Under the pieces are notes generated by a model. The model saw only the letters and a program-made list of their open reading frames with translations. It was not told the DNA's origin and did no database searches. DNA of 64,000 nt. It comes from Conexivisphaerales archaeon. GTDB taxonomy: Archaea; Thermoproteota; Nitrososphaeria; Conexivisphaerales; DTJL01. The position numbers and the translations under genes were made by a program. Positions 17,470-26,402 of the stretch are shown here, one piece after another. The stretch lies in NCBI GenBank assembly GCA_038728585.1, contig JAVYTR010000006.1, forward strand, positions 42,733 to 106,732, read 5' to 3'. How positions within the stretch are numbered: the first letter of the stretch is position 1; every line of letters starts with the position of its first letter.

Positions 17470-18060
17470 TTGACCTACGACCAACAGCAACTTCAGGATA
17501 GCAGGCAAAAAATTCTCGAGGTTGCTACTAAGATGTTTGCAGAAAAAGGCTACTCAAACGTATCGGTTAGAGACATCTGCAAGGCTGCAAACGTAACCCC
17601 TCCAATGATCTATTACTACTTCAGGAACAAGAAAGGTCTGTTCAATGCAGTAACAAGACATAAGATAACAATGAAAGAGTTCATCGAAAGACTCAGACAC
17701 GCAACTGCAAAAGGCGATGTGGCAGCTAAAATCAGGTCTTTTAATCAGGTCTATCTTGCTTCATTTCCTGAAGATGCATTCAGGGTAGGATTCTATATCA
17801 AGGAAGATGCTTCTCTGGATAAGGAAAGTGCAAGAAAGGTGGCCGAAAGCTTTGATGAGATAATGAAGATTCTAGAGCTTGTAATTCAAGAAGGTATTGA
17901 AAAGGGTCAGTTCAAAAGGTATGACGCTAAAGTTTCTGCTGATATGCTACTTGGTCTTTTGAACCATGTCCTCTTCCAGAAGATCCATTTTGAAAGACAA
18001 TTCCAGCTTGATAGGTCGGTTGAACAGGTAACAGAGTTCTTCCTTAGAGCTATGAGATAA
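17470..18060 (+). CDS. TetR/AcrR-family transcriptional regulator
   Basis: A 196-residue regulator with the TetR HTH at about residues 12-58 (ILEVATKMFAEKGYSNVSVRDI, ANVTPPMIYYYFRNKKGLF) and a helical ligand-binding domain after it. TetR proteins are less common in archaea than in bacteria, so transfer is possible. The TTG start is 25 bases from the TATA box, implying a nearly leaderless message. Targets are unknown; the palindrome in its promoter and those of the flanking pilins are different sequences. Confidence 0.88.
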   Translation: MTYDQQQLQDSRQKILEVATKMFAEKGYSNVSVRDICKAANVTPPMIYYYFRNKKGLFNAVTRHKITMKEFIERLRHATAKGDVAAKIRSFNQVYLASFPEDAFRVGFYIKEDASLDKESARKVAESFDEIMKILELVIQEGIEKGQFKRYDAKVSADMLLGLLNHVLFQKIHFERQFQLDRSVEQVTEFFLRAMR

Positions 18061-18070
18061 CCTAGCTAAT

Positions 18071-19120
18071 CTAATCATGCACAAGAGCTTTTTGGGTAGC
18101 TGTCAGCTTCTCGTTGTACCTCTTTTCTTCCCTAAGCTTCCACGCGCCAGAATGGTATGCATAGGCTGCAAGGAGAGGAAAGGTTATAGTTGCTTCTCCA
18201 AAGACCATCTGCTCCCTTCCGACGTCGACCTTACCCCAAGAGTGTGCTTCTTTTAGGGTAGAACCTGATAGAGCCCCATCCCTTTCATCAGCCACTGTCA
18301 GCTGAATAGCATATTTATGCATCTTCGCGTTTGAAGTAAGTATATCGGCAGCAACGACAACATCCTGCGCAAAGTTCTTGGGCACCCCTCCCCCAATCAT
18401 TACCAGGCCCGTTTCCTTTGCCATGAGCTTCAGCCTTGTAAGCTCTAGGAAGTCTTTTGCAGAATCTATGGAAACATGCTCTTGCTTTCTGCTTTGATGT
18501 TGAATGAGGCCAAAACCAGCGCTGCAATCTGAGAACGCCGGGACAAATATTGGTACTCCTTTCTTATAGGCTGATAGAATGACTGACCTTGATTTGCTAC
18601 CGTTTCTTTCGAGATATTTACCCATTTCAATTATGAACTCTCTTGAAGAATAAGGCCTAGGAGTTAGAGAATCAGCTATCCTGGCAACTGTTTCGTCGCA
18701 TATTCTCAGCTCATCTTCGTCGATGAAGGTATCATATATTCTGTCAATATGCAACCTTTGAAGCTCATCATCATCCACCTGAGGCGAACCGATGTAATGC
18801 TTGAAGCCCAAAGCTTCAAAGAAATCCTGGTCAACTATAAGAGCGCCGGTAGAGACTATTGCATCGACCATGTTGTTTTCAATCATATCGATTACTACAT
18901 CTTTCAACCCAGCGCTGAAGATCGACCCTGCTAGTGTTAGTATTATGCTACAGTCTCTATCCTTAAGCATCTGTTCATAAATCTTGCAGGCTCTGTTCAG
19001 ATTTCTTGCTTGAAAGGCCATGTGAGCAAAATCATCTATTAGCTTAACAACGTCATGCTTCTTTATGTCGATATGCTGAATTGGAGTTTTGAGGTAAAAG
19101 GATTTGTCCTTCATATTCAT
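18071..19120 (-). CDS. dys: Deoxyhypusine synthase
   Basis: Transfers the aminobutyl group of spermidine to a lysine of aIF5A, the first step in hypusine formation. Family signatures include LAGSIFSAGLKDVV near the N-terminus, VPAFSDCSAGFGL in the NAD-binding part, and SWGKVD near the C-terminus, whose lysine is the catalytic intermediate residue. The frame is open to 19171, but the first 17 codons form an odd hydrophobic run; ATG at 19118-19120 (MNMKDKSFYL) gives 349 residues, the usual size. It is convergent with the TetR gene (10-base gap). Confidence 0.93.
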   Translation of the reverse strand: MNMKDKSFYLKTPIQHIDIKKHDVVKLIDDFAHMAFQARNLNRACKIYEQMLKDRDCSIILTLAGSIFSAGLKDVVIDMIENNMVDAIVSTGALIVDQDFFEALGFKHYIGSPQVDDDELQRLHIDRIYDTFIDEDELRICDETVARIADSLTPRPYSSREFIIEMGKYLERNGSKSRSVILSAYKKGVPIFVPAFSDCSAGFGLIQHQSRKQEHVSIDSAKDFLELTRLKLMAKETGLVMIGGGVPKNFAQDVVVAADILTSNAKMHKYAIQLTVADERDGALSGSTLKEAHSWGKVDVGREQMVFGEATITFPLLAAYAYHSGAWKLREEKRYNEKLTATQKALVHD

Positions 19121-19185
19121 CTCAGCCACTCCTACACCCAGGAGACGCAGTATAATAAGAATTATAATCATCTTTTATTGAGAAA

Positions 19186-21123
19186 TCATTCTAAACCAGC
19201 TTCTTGTCTCAGCCTTTTCCACCTATCCTCATCCCAATTCTCCTTAAAGAGTAGTTTTGTAGGATACACCATGCATAAGGGGTCAATACTGTGTTTTCTC
19301 ACTCCCTTTCTCCACCATTCGAACGATTCTTCTATTTCGCCAAGCCCAGCATATACATCAGCAACGTGGTCTTCAGAAGCAAATCCCCTTTCGCACAAGG
19401 ACTTTAATTCTTCAAGTATCTTGATTGCTTCCTCCCTGTTTCCCTTTTTGCCCTGAATATATCCCCATATCAACTTCAACAACGGCTCTTTAGCAATACT
19501 CGAAGACATCTTTGAAATTTCTGCTAGTGTGTCATCAATTCTGCCATCGTTCAGAAGGAAAGTCAGCTTGAAAAAGCTTCTTAAAGGACTTGGGTCGAGT
19601 TGTATTGCTGCATCTAATGTTTTCATAGCTGTATCTTTACTGCCCATTATCCATAAGATTACACCCTTCCACGTTAGCACACCTGGATTAAGAGGGTCAT
19701 GAGCTTCTGCAATCCTGAGTTGTTCCAATGCTCCTTCTAAATCATGGTAGAGTGCAAGGATTTTGGAATATCCAATCCTAGGGGAAGAATCGCTCTGATT
19801 GTAACGGAGCGCATTTTGATATTCTTTCCTCGCCTCTAAAAATTCGAAATCATGTTGGAATAATAGGATACCAAGAACGGAGTGAGCTCCCGAGTTATTG
19901 GGATCCAGTGCCAAGGCTTTTTCAGCTATCTTCTTGGCAAGGGAGTAAGCCTCATCCCAAGGAATGTGACTATGATGGCCAAGCAACTCGTAAGCTCCTG
20001 CCAATCCAGCATAAGCATCAGCAAATTCCGGATCATATGTTATAGAATCTTTGAAGTGTTCTATCGCCTTTCTTATTTGACTCTCAGTCCTTCCGCTGGA
20101 GACTAACTGCATTCCAGCTAGATATGACTGATATGCATAGGGATTAGCTGTCTTGACTTTTGATGTTGCTTCTTTCTCTTCCATGGTTAATCTGACCTCA
20201 AGAACCTTTGCTATTTCAGCTGCAACAGACCCTTGAACTTCAAAGATATCGGTCAGCTCTCTGTCGTAGGTAGCTGCCCATATATGCTCGTCTGACTTGG
20301 CATCGATCAGTTGCACTGTGATTCTGATTCTGTTTGCTGTCTTCCTGACGCTACCTTCCAGAACTGTTCCAACCTTAAGCTCGTCTGCAATTTCACTTAG
20401 CTTCTTTGAAGTATTCTTATATGCCAGTACCGACGTTCTTGAAATGACCTTTAAGCCAGAAATTGATGACAGGGTTGTTATCAGCTCTTCTGTCATGCCA
20501 TCTGCGAAATAAGCGTCTGCCTGGTTAGGGCTGATGTTTGTTAAAGGCAATACAGCTATTCTCCTAGGGTCAATCGAAGAATGTAAATCCTTAGCCTCTT
20601 CCCAAGGCATCAGTATCTTGAACAACTCTACTTGCTCTTTAACGTTCTTGAGTGGTTTAAGACCTATGGATTTAAAACTGAATCGAACCTTGTTTTTGAC
20701 CTGCTCGTAAACCTGCTTACTCAGGCATATTCCACTAATATCAGCTAGAGGCTCTATTCTGGATGCTATGTTTACAGCATCTCCGTAGATGTCACCTTGC
20801 AATTGTATTACGTCACCGACATGAAGGCCTATTCTCAGGTTGATTCTCTTCTCTTCAGGTTCGGAGTTGTTGGCTTCTCTGAGTGTCATCTGAATCTCAT
20901 ATGCACAATCAACCGCATCAAGCGCGCTTGAAAATTGAACCAAAAATGCATCACCTATGGTTTTGATTTCCTTTCCCTTATGGCTAGATATGATGGGTCT
21001 CAGAATGTTTCTCTGTCTATGGAGCAATGTTATGGAGAGTGCCTCGTTTGTCTGGCCTATTGATGTGTAGCCTACCATATCTGTGAACATAATTGCGGCT
21101 AGTCTTCTTTCTTCGTTTTCCAA
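19186..21123 (-). CDS. Class III adenylate/guanylate cyclase fused to TolB-like and TPR domains
   Basis: A 645-residue soluble signalling protein. The N-terminal class III cyclase domain (about 5-175) has the metal-binding Asp15 (FTDMVGYT) and Asp58 (GDAF), Lys54 (EIKTIGD) and the transition-state Asn118/Arg122 (NIASR), so it looks active, probably making cAMP. A FlgO/TolB-N-like domain follows (about 187-310: RIAVLPLTNISP, GTVLEGSVRKTANRIRITVQLIDA), then a TPR array (about 325-620). This architecture is widespread in bacteria such as rhizobia and rare in archaea, suggesting transfer. No cAMP-binding regulator is visible nearby. Confidence 0.88.
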   Translation of the reverse strand: MENEERRLAAIMFTDMVGYTSIGQTNEALSITLLHRQRNILRPIISSHKGKEIKTIGDAFLVQFSSALDAVDCAYEIQMTLREANNSEPEEKRINLRIGLHVGDVIQLQGDIYGDAVNIASRIEPLADISGICLSKQVYEQVKNKVRFSFKSIGLKPLKNVKEQVELFKILMPWEEAKDLHSSIDPRRIAVLPLTNISPNQADAYFADGMTEELITTLSSISGLKVISRTSVLAYKNTSKKLSEIADELKVGTVLEGSVRKTANRIRITVQLIDAKSDEHIWAATYDRELTDIFEVQGSVAAEIAKVLEVRLTMEEKEATSKVKTANPYAYQSYLAGMQLVSSGRTESQIRKAIEHFKDSITYDPEFADAYAGLAGAYELLGHHSHIPWDEAYSLAKKIAEKALALDPNNSGAHSVLGILLFQHDFEFLEARKEYQNALRYNQSDSSPRIGYSKILALYHDLEGALEQLRIAEAHDPLNPGVLTWKGVILWIMGSKDTAMKTLDAAIQLDPSPLRSFFKLTFLLNDGRIDDTLAEISKMSSSIAKEPLLKLIWGYIQGKKGNREEAIKILEELKSLCERGFASEDHVADVYAGLGEIEESFEWWRKGVRKHSIDPLCMVYPTKLLFKENWDEDRWKRLRQEAGLE

Positions 21124-21525
21124 CGAGATGTATTACTTTTGGTTAAGGAGAAAGATAAAAACTTTTGTTTATTAGAATGTACACCTGTGGCTGTTCCTGC
21201 AGAGCTAAAAGGTCATTTAGACTTCTTGTCAGTCTTGATGGGAGAAACCTCTGGAACACATTTGGTTAGAAGCCATTTTCACAACGGAACAGTCAGGAAG
21301 TATTCAATTGTGGTTTACCTCTATCTTTATTCATAATAGAAATCTAACCATGCTTTAAGAATGATTTAGAGCAACCCTTTTGATGGCAAGAAGTTGCTCC
21401 AATCTGCGATTTTGCCTAGAATGATATCTTTATAGTAACCAAGTCATAGCTACCGGACTTTGCGCATTATGATAACAAAAGGCAGATTAAAAGATAAAAG
21501 AAGATATTCCTATGCCTGTAGCTCG
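21124..21525. other. Intergenic, no confident gene
   Basis: About 400 bases between the cyclase start and the tRNA. A 65-codon open stretch at 21139-21336 (plus strand) shows no domain or promoter context and is not called. A purine-rich AT segment at 21490-21510 just before the tRNA may carry its promoter. Confidence 0.4.
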
Positions 21526-21599
21526 GGGCCCGTAGCTCAGCTTGGTAGAGCGACCGGCTCATAACCGGTCGGTCATGGGTTCAAGTCCCTTCGGGCCCA
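21526..21599 (+). tRNA. tRNA-Met (CAU anticodon), elongator-like
   Basis: A 74-base cloverleaf: acceptor GGGCCCG/CGGGCCC with discriminator A, D arm GCTC/GAGC, anticodon stem ACCGG/CCGGT with loop CTCATAA giving anticodon CAU, and T arm with TTCAAGT. The T stem has one U-U mismatch. The first base pair is G-C rather than the A-U of archaeal initiators and the anticodon stem lacks the three G-C pairs, so this is elongator Met. tRNA-Ile2 with a modified CAU cannot be excluded. No CCA is encoded and no intron is seen. Confidence 0.92.
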
Positions 21600-21764
21600 A
21601 CATCATAGTAATTAATAAATGACATCCTCTTGGACCAATTTGTGTTTATATTATAGTATCTAATTGGTTAACAGAGCCAAGGTAAAGGCCAAATTTACAG
21701 CAAAGAAATCAATTAAGATAGTTCACCATAATGGAAGAAGAATAAAAAATAAAGTAGGAATTTC

Positions 21765-22327
21765 TTAAGGCAGCACTATTGAAGTAGGGTAGTTGTTGCC
21801 CGCTGCTGTGATCAGGACAACCGGTATGGTTTGACCTGAAGAGAATACTTTGCCTGATATTGTGTTAGACCCGTTTAGGAATAGCTGTATGCTGAAAGTA
21901 TCCCCAGAAGGTACTGAGAGTGAAGTGGAGTAGCTAGGTCCAGCGCTCAAATTCCACATAACTTCTGCTGTAGCTGAACTAGAGGGGGCATGGTGAAATA
22001 TTTATTTTGCTGAACTACGTTTACTGTAATCGGATATGGCACACCGTTAATCTGGATTTTAGTTATTGTTGCATCAGAGCTACCAGTGTTTTGGCCTCCC
22101 AGCACTATCGACCAACAGGTTCCTTTATTTCCCGCACAGCTATTTCCAGAAGCACCTGTTGCGTATTGTGTATTGACGCCCAGCTTCTCATACTTCGAGA
22201 AACTAGAGGTCAGGCCTGAAGCCTAGAATGCAACTGCAATCCCTAATGCTACAGCAACAGCAATGAGGATGACTGTAGCTATGACTGGTGATACTGCCTT
22301 TCTCTTAGTATGAATCAGTGTAGATAT
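21765..22327 (-). pseudogene. Decayed type IV pilin (pilin B, copy 2)
   Basis: This minus-strand sequence translates as a pilin very like pilin B at 16585: STLIHTKRKAVSPVIATVI, the assembly helix, SFSKYEKLGVNTQYAT, GGQNTGSSDATITKIQINGVP and the C-terminal AAGNNYPTSIVLP. It has three lesions: an ATA where ATG is expected (22325-22327), TAG in place of the conserved Trp after the helix (22223-22225), and a one-base frameshift in a run of G (plus strand 21984-21988). It shares a control region with intact pilin A copy 2. It could be dead, or a donor for recombination with the intact copies. Confidence 0.85.
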
Positions 22328-22413
22328 TATTTTTTGTTACTGTGTCAAGTTTTATAAGGATATTGACAGCTATGTCAATGAGTTTAAAAAACTATTGTTA
22401 ATGTTAATGCATA
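22328..22413. promoter_or_regulatory. Divergent pilin control region 2 with palindrome
   Basis: Inverted copy of the control region at 16499-16584. It contains ATTGACA (22362-22368), GCTA, TGTCAAT (22373-22379), a TATA-like sequence toward the decayed pilin (minus-strand CCTTATAAAA) and GAGTTTAAAAAAC (22380-22392) toward pilin A copy 2. The roughly 35 bases nearest the pilin A start are almost identical to those of copy 1. Confidence 0.65.
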
Positions 22414-22920
22414 ATGAATACAATCTTAAGGACAAGAAGAAAAGCAGTCAGTCCTGTCATAGCTACAGTGATACTCATAGCAGTAGCAGTAGCCCTAGGC
22501 ATAGCAGTAGCATTCTGGGCATCTGGGTTAACTTCATCGTTCTCCAAGTATGAGAAGTTGGGCGTCAACACTCAATATGCAACTCTCTCCTCCTCCTGTC
22601 CCACAGGTATGACAGCTCCGTGCTGGACTGTCACCCTAGGTGGGCAGAATACTGGGAGTTCTGACGCTACCATCACACAAATACAAATTAACGGTGTTCC
22701 TGTTGTCGCTAGCTATGTAACGGTTACTACGCCAAGCGGTGGTTCACTTTCAAATGGGATATCGGTCCCATCCGGGCAGTCATTCTTACTAAGCATCGCA
22801 TTGGATAGCACTGGAGTTGCTGTCTCTAAGGCTCATACCTTCGCTGACGGTCAAACCATCCAGGTCACCATTATCACAGCAGCTGGAAACAACTACCCTG
22901 CTTCAATAGTGCTGCCTTAA
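22414..22920 (+). CDS. Archaeal type IV pilin (pilin A, copy 2)
   Basis: A 168-residue pilin starting MNTILRTRRKAVSPVIA, almost identical to pilin A copy 1 through residue 55 and again in the C-terminal AAGNNYPASIVLP, with a different central region (SSSCPTGMTAPCW, then a Ser/Thr/Gly-rich segment). The conserved ends carry the class III signal, assembly helix and fold core; the variable middle is presumably surface-exposed. A T7 run follows the stop at about 22932-22938. Confidence 0.88.
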   Translation: MNTILRTRRKAVSPVIATVILIAVAVALGIAVAFWASGLTSSFSKYEKLGVNTQYATLSSSCPTGMTAPCWTVTLGGQNTGSSDATITQIQINGVPVVASYVTVTTPSGGSLSNGISVPSGQSFLLSIALDSTGVAVSKAHTFADGQTIQVTIITAAGNNYPASIVLP

Positions 22921-22945
22921 GAAATACCACATTTTTTTGTTTCAC
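22921..22945 (+). terminator. T-rich terminator-like stretch after pilin A2
   Basis: A run of seven T and flanking T-rich sequence directly follow the stop codon, as is typical for archaeal intrinsic termination. Confidence 0.35.
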
Positions 22946-23206
22946 CACGATTAGCGTAGCTAGGGTAACGCAAGAATTATCTATAGGAAAATCGTCTCAC
23001 AATTTGTTGGTAATGTGAGCCATTGCTCCATATGCGAAGCCAAATTTTTGTTTGAGAACACTGAAGCTAGGATTTTCAACGTGTCGAATCCAATAATGCT
23101 CATTCTCTTCCGATTAAAGCTGCATAAAATGTAATGTCTTTCGTGTCCAAAACCAACATTATATATTCCGCTTCAGCGAAGTTTGCTTTATACCCGGTCT
23201 TCATGA

Positions 23207-23749
23207 TCAACCTATCTTTATTATGAAACTGCATGCTTTATCTCCCTTGGCAATACATCTGATTTCTGTAACGTTACATTTTTTGTTCATAATCCCTTCG
23301 GAAAAGCCTGCAAGCATCCCCGAAACCTCAAAGCAAACTGGCTTATCTGAAGTTGCTCTCTCGCAGAAGTTGCAATTTGCTATTTCAAGAGAGATCTCGC
23401 CTGTTGCTTCCTTCAGCTCAGCTGAAACGCCACTCAACCCATAAGTCTCTGCAAAACCCAAAAGGATTGCTCTCAAAGTTTCAAGCTGGTCATTATCATC
23501 ATCGAGTATTTTTCTTTTGTACAGCTCCTTTACCATCGCCTTCCCATAAACCTTCCAGAGCTGAAACATCACAACGTCAGAAGCAACCTGCCCAAAAATC
23601 TGCCTGAATTCATTCCTAGTATTAGTCCATACATGCTGCCCAACCATTATCCTGCTTCTTTCATCCTGCACGTTCAGCAGCTTCGCTCTATCGATAAGGG
23701 AATCAGCCTTTGCTGCAGACGAGCCATCCCCTCCTTCCCCATCGTTCAC
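23207..23749 (-). CDS. V4R (4-vinyl reductase-type) domain protein
   Basis: A 180-residue protein whose C-terminal half matches the V4R small-molecule-binding fold: NVTEIRCIAKGDKACSFIIK is the typical ending, and cysteines in NCNFCER and C(F)EV fit the metal- or ligand-binding set. V4R domains occur in heterodisulfide-linked sensors and in regulators such as XylR/DmpR. A helical N-terminal region (about 25-90) may mediate dimerisation. No DNA-binding domain is present. It is transcribed toward pilin A2; the ligand is unknown. Confidence 0.75.
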   Translation of the reverse strand: MNDGEGGDGSSAAKADSLIDRAKLLNVQDERSRIMVGQHVWTNTRNEFRQIFGQVASDVVMFQLWKVYGKAMVKELYKRKILDDDNDQLETLRAILLGFAETYGLSGVSAELKEATGEISLEIANCNFCERATSDKPVCFEVSGMLAGFSEGIMNKKCNVTEIRCIAKGDKACSFIIKIG

Positions 23750-23839
23750 AAGCGCTGACCATGCATCAAAACTATTAAATCTTATGACATAGTTTGGAAT
23801 TAGTAAACAGACCTGCGTTTCACTATAGTCCCGTAATTT

Positions 23840-24178
23840 TTACCTCTTTTCGCCTATTTTACGCAATAATTCCATGAAACTCCTGTAGGCTTCAAGACCC
23901 CTAGGAGTTATGCTGATAACCATCCTTTGGCCCCTGAAGGTCCTTACAAGCCTGCTCTGGATAAACCCAGAAGCTTCAAGCTTGTCTATATGATTACTCA
24001 GACTTCCCTTTCCAAGCCCAGTCAAGCCTATCAGGTCAGTAAAAGAAAGGTGTCTGTTCAATGCAAGGGAAATTAGAATCAGAACTCTAACAGATGAACG
24101 CAGCGCAGGCTCGTTTATCGCTTCGCTGAGGAGTTTAAGCTCATCCTCGTTGGCTTCTTGACCATCATCTATGCTCAT
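23840..24178 (-). CDS. Winged-helix transcriptional regulator of the ABC operon
   Basis: A 112-residue single-domain regulator. The winged helix spans about residues 25-100: helices with VRVLILISLAL, the recognition region LIGLTGLGKGSLSNHIDKLEASGFI and a wing with RMVISITPRG. It resembles the MarR/ArsR-like HTH_27 group. Its start overlaps the stop of the upstream membrane-protein gene by 4 bases, so it is the last gene of the operon beginning with the ABC ATPase and probably regulates that operon. Confidence 0.82.
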   Translation of the reverse strand: MSIDDGQEANEDELKLLSEAINEPALRSSVRVLILISLALNRHLSFTDLIGLTGLGKGSLSNHIDKLEASGFIQSRLVRTFRGQRMVISITPRGLEAYRSFMELLRKIGEKR

Positions 24179-24819
24179 TCTACCATCGACTCTGGTGCAT
24201 TATAAAGTGCATAGATCGAGGCAAATAGCCAGCCTGCTATTGAGGGGAGCCAAGCTAGCAAGATAAGATAGCCTTGAGAATTGCTGGACAATACATATGC
24301 AGTCATGATAATGCTGAAAGTAAAGGTTCCAACTGCAACATAGCCTTCCAGAGGAAAGAATGAAAAAGAGATACGAAGAGCTCTGTAGATGAATAAATCA
24401 ATGAATAGAAGTAAACCTATGTATGCAGCGATGAAGGCTGATTCTGAGTATAAATAGGCTCCTGCAAGTATTAACGAAAAAAGGAGCCAAATAATTACTG
24501 CGGTTTTGAAAGTGAAAGCCCTTGCCCTTCTCTTGCCAAAAGCTGCAAACCTCAGGTCAAATGTTCTTCTTGCTTTGGTAAAGATCCAGCCTGTTGCGAG
24601 TGGCCCAAACAGGCTTGCTGCCACGTAAAGTACGAAGTAAACGACTGCTGGAGCGAGGGGGTAATAATTTTCAAGTAGGAGAGGTATTGCCACATATAAG
24701 GTGAAAGTGAAGGCCCAGGCTGAATAATACAGCCCCCAGGCCCTTCTCATTATGTACTCTTGGAATCTCAGCGCCCTGCTAGCTAGGGTCTGTATTGCTG
24801 CAAGATCATCTTCGCTCAT
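24175..24819 (-). CDS. Polytopic membrane protein of an ABC transporter operon
   Basis: A 214-residue membrane protein with about five to six TM helices (around 30-50, 55-80, 105-130, 135-150, 160-175, 180-205) after a short cytoplasmic N-terminus. No family is recognised. It lies directly between the ABC permease (start and stop abut at 24819/24820) and the winged-helix regulator (4-base overlap), so it probably belongs to the transporter complex or to its signalling. Confidence 0.65.
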   Translation of the reverse strand: MSEDDLAAIQTLASRALRFQEYIMRRAWGLYYSAWAFTFTLYVAIPLLLENYYPLAPAVVYFVLYVAASLFGPLATGWIFTKARRTFDLRFAAFGKRRARAFTFKTAVIIWLLFSLILAGAYLYSESAFIAAYIGLLLFIDLFIYRALRISFSFFPLEGYVAVGTFTFSIIMTAYVLSSNSQGYLILLAWLPSIAGWLFASIYALYNAPESMVE

Positions 24820-25623
24820 CTAGACCTGCCTCGCTTCTTCTATCGCTCTTGGCTTAATTCTTCTTAAGAGTTGTGTGTCAGCAATCGCTATTATGAATAT
24901 CCATGCAAGAAGGCTCAGAAGAAGCAGTCTCCAGTCGAGGTAGCCAGAGGAAGGGTCTAGAGGGTGAACAGGCATCTCTAAATTGCTGTAGGAGGTAAAG
25001 AGCAGGGAAGATATGGCTGTGAATGGTGAGAGGTATTCGGCAGCAACTGGCAGATTAGCGTAGAGCTGGCCAAAACCAAAGATGTAAGAAAGGATTAAGG
25101 GAACGAAGCTGATGAAGTTTATGTTTTTTACCCCAGCGTAGTTAACAACTATCAATACAAGTAGCATTGCTAGAACCATCATGAAGGCTCCAGCAAGGGC
25201 TGAAAGCGCCAAAGCTGCAAGGGGCTGGGCAGGCTGAAGATTGATTCCAAATCTGTAGCTGAAGAGGCTGTAGGTTGCAAGAAGCATTATGGTGCTGATT
25301 ACTATCGCCATGACTGAAGCTGCCGCGAGAAGCGAAGAAAAGTAGCCAAGAGGTTTCAGTTTGGTATATCTGAAGGAATAGGCAAGAGATGAGCTGCCAT
25401 AGTAGACTGTATATGAAACGGATATGGCTATACTAGCGAAGGAGTAGAGGGCTATTATACCATAGTAGCTTGATGTGTATGTCAACTCAATCTCCTTCTG
25501 TGCTGGCATGTTCGTAGAGAATACAAAAGCTCCCAGCACGAGCCAGAAGGCCATGAATAGAACTCCCCATCCCCAAAGGTTCCTGTTGGTTACTATAGCC
25601 TTCAGAAAGTACTTGAAGATCAT
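24820..25623 (-). CDS. ABC-2-type transporter permease
   Basis: A 267-residue protein with six predicted TM helices (about 17-37, 50-75, 93-120, 130-160, 170-190, 230-252) and an extracytoplasmic loop after helix 1, the usual plan of ABC-2-type export permeases. It overlaps the ATPase gene by 4 bases, which marks it as its partner. The substrate is unknown; such three- or four-gene modules with a winged-helix regulator often export drugs, peptides or lipids. Confidence 0.78.
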   Translation of the reverse strand: MIFKYFLKAIVTNRNLWGWGVLFMAFWLVLGAFVFSTNMPAQKEIELTYTSSYYGIIALYSFASIAISVSYTVYYGSSSLAYSFRYTKLKPLGYFSSLLAAASVMAIVISTIMLLATYSLFSYRFGINLQPAQPLAALALSALAGAFMMVLAMLLVLIVVNYAGVKNINFISFVPLILSYIFGFGQLYANLPVAAEYLSPFTAISSLLFTSYSNLEMPVHPLDPSSGYLDWRLLLLSLLAWIFIIAIADTQLLRRIKPRAIEEARQV

Positions 25624-26402
25624 TCTGCAGCAGCCTCCAGAAGTGATGAAAGGTTGGTAGCGTTTTTCACTTGCACATCGCCTTTGTCAAGAGTTACTGA
25701 GAACACTCCTGGGCTGGTCTCCATAATTGCCAGAGCTCCTTCAACCTTACCCTTTGAAACGTAGAGCCTTTCGAGTTGAGAAACCTCAAATTTGCCCCAT
25801 AATTTTCCCTCGAGCATGAAGCATAGCTTCCAGTCTTGCAGCTGCCTCAGCAGGTCGAATTCATGCGTGCTCATCAGTACCTCCGCATCTCTCTGCTTCA
25901 GCAGTTCGATGAACCTCCTTCTCCTGCTTTGGTCGACGTTGTCAAAAGGCTCGTCCAAGAGCAGAAGTTCTGCCTTGCTGTTCACAGCTAGAATGTTGCA
26001 GACCATCTTCTGCTGGCCAGTGCTGAGCTGATAAAGCTTCTTTGACAAGGTATCCTCCAGCTCGAACTCCTTTATCATCTGAATGGCTCTGGCATTTCCC
26101 TCCCCCTTGAGCTCTGAATAGATTTCTATGATGTCAGCAACGTTCAGGTTCGCAAGCCTGTAGACCTCTGCCAGGTTTGTTGATACCTTTATCACCTCCT
26201 TTGCGTTTCTGACGTCGTTTCCAAATACCTTGATGCTGCCGCTTGCAATAGGCGCCAACCCAAGTATGGCTTTAAAAAGAGTTGATTTGCCAGAGCCGTT
26301 CGGCCCCACCAGAACGACCTTTTCATCGTTTACATCGATGTTTACATTGTCCAGCACTTTGACCTTGTCAAATTCTACTTTGAGCTCTTTGACTTCCAGC
26401 AT
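25620..26402 (-). CDS. ABC transporter ATP-binding protein
   Basis: An ABC ATPase of about 260 residues. Walker A is GPNGSGKST, the signature is LSTGQQKM (a variant of LSGGQ), and Walker B is LLLLDEPFD with a switch His in STHEFD. The open frame begins at 26465, but ATG at 26400-26402 (MLEVKELKVEF) matches the conserved beginning of ABC domains, and the extra upstream residues are not family-like. First gene of an operon of ATPase, permease, membrane protein and regulator. Confidence 0.88.
   Translation of the reverse strand: MLEVKELKVEFDKVKVLDNVNIDVNDEKVVLVGPNGSGKSTLFKAILGLAPIASGSIKVFGNDVRNAKEVIKVSTNLAEVYRLANLNVADIIEIYSELKGEGNARAIQMIKEFELEDTLSKKLYQLSTGQQKMVCNILAVNSKAELLLLDEPFDNVDQSRRRRFIELLKQRDAEVLMSTHEFDLLRQLQDWKLCFMLEGKLWGKFEVSQLERLYVSKGKVEGALAIMETSPGVFSVTLDKGDVQVKNATNLSSLLEAAAE

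Noticed and set aside
21139..21336. 65-codon plus-strand ORF after the cyclase start
   Set aside because: No domain, signal or promoter support; overlaps the divergent promoter region.
22223..22225. TAG in the pilin relic as a pyrrolysine codon
   Set aside because: The same gene also lacks its ATG and is frameshifted, so ordinary decay explains it.
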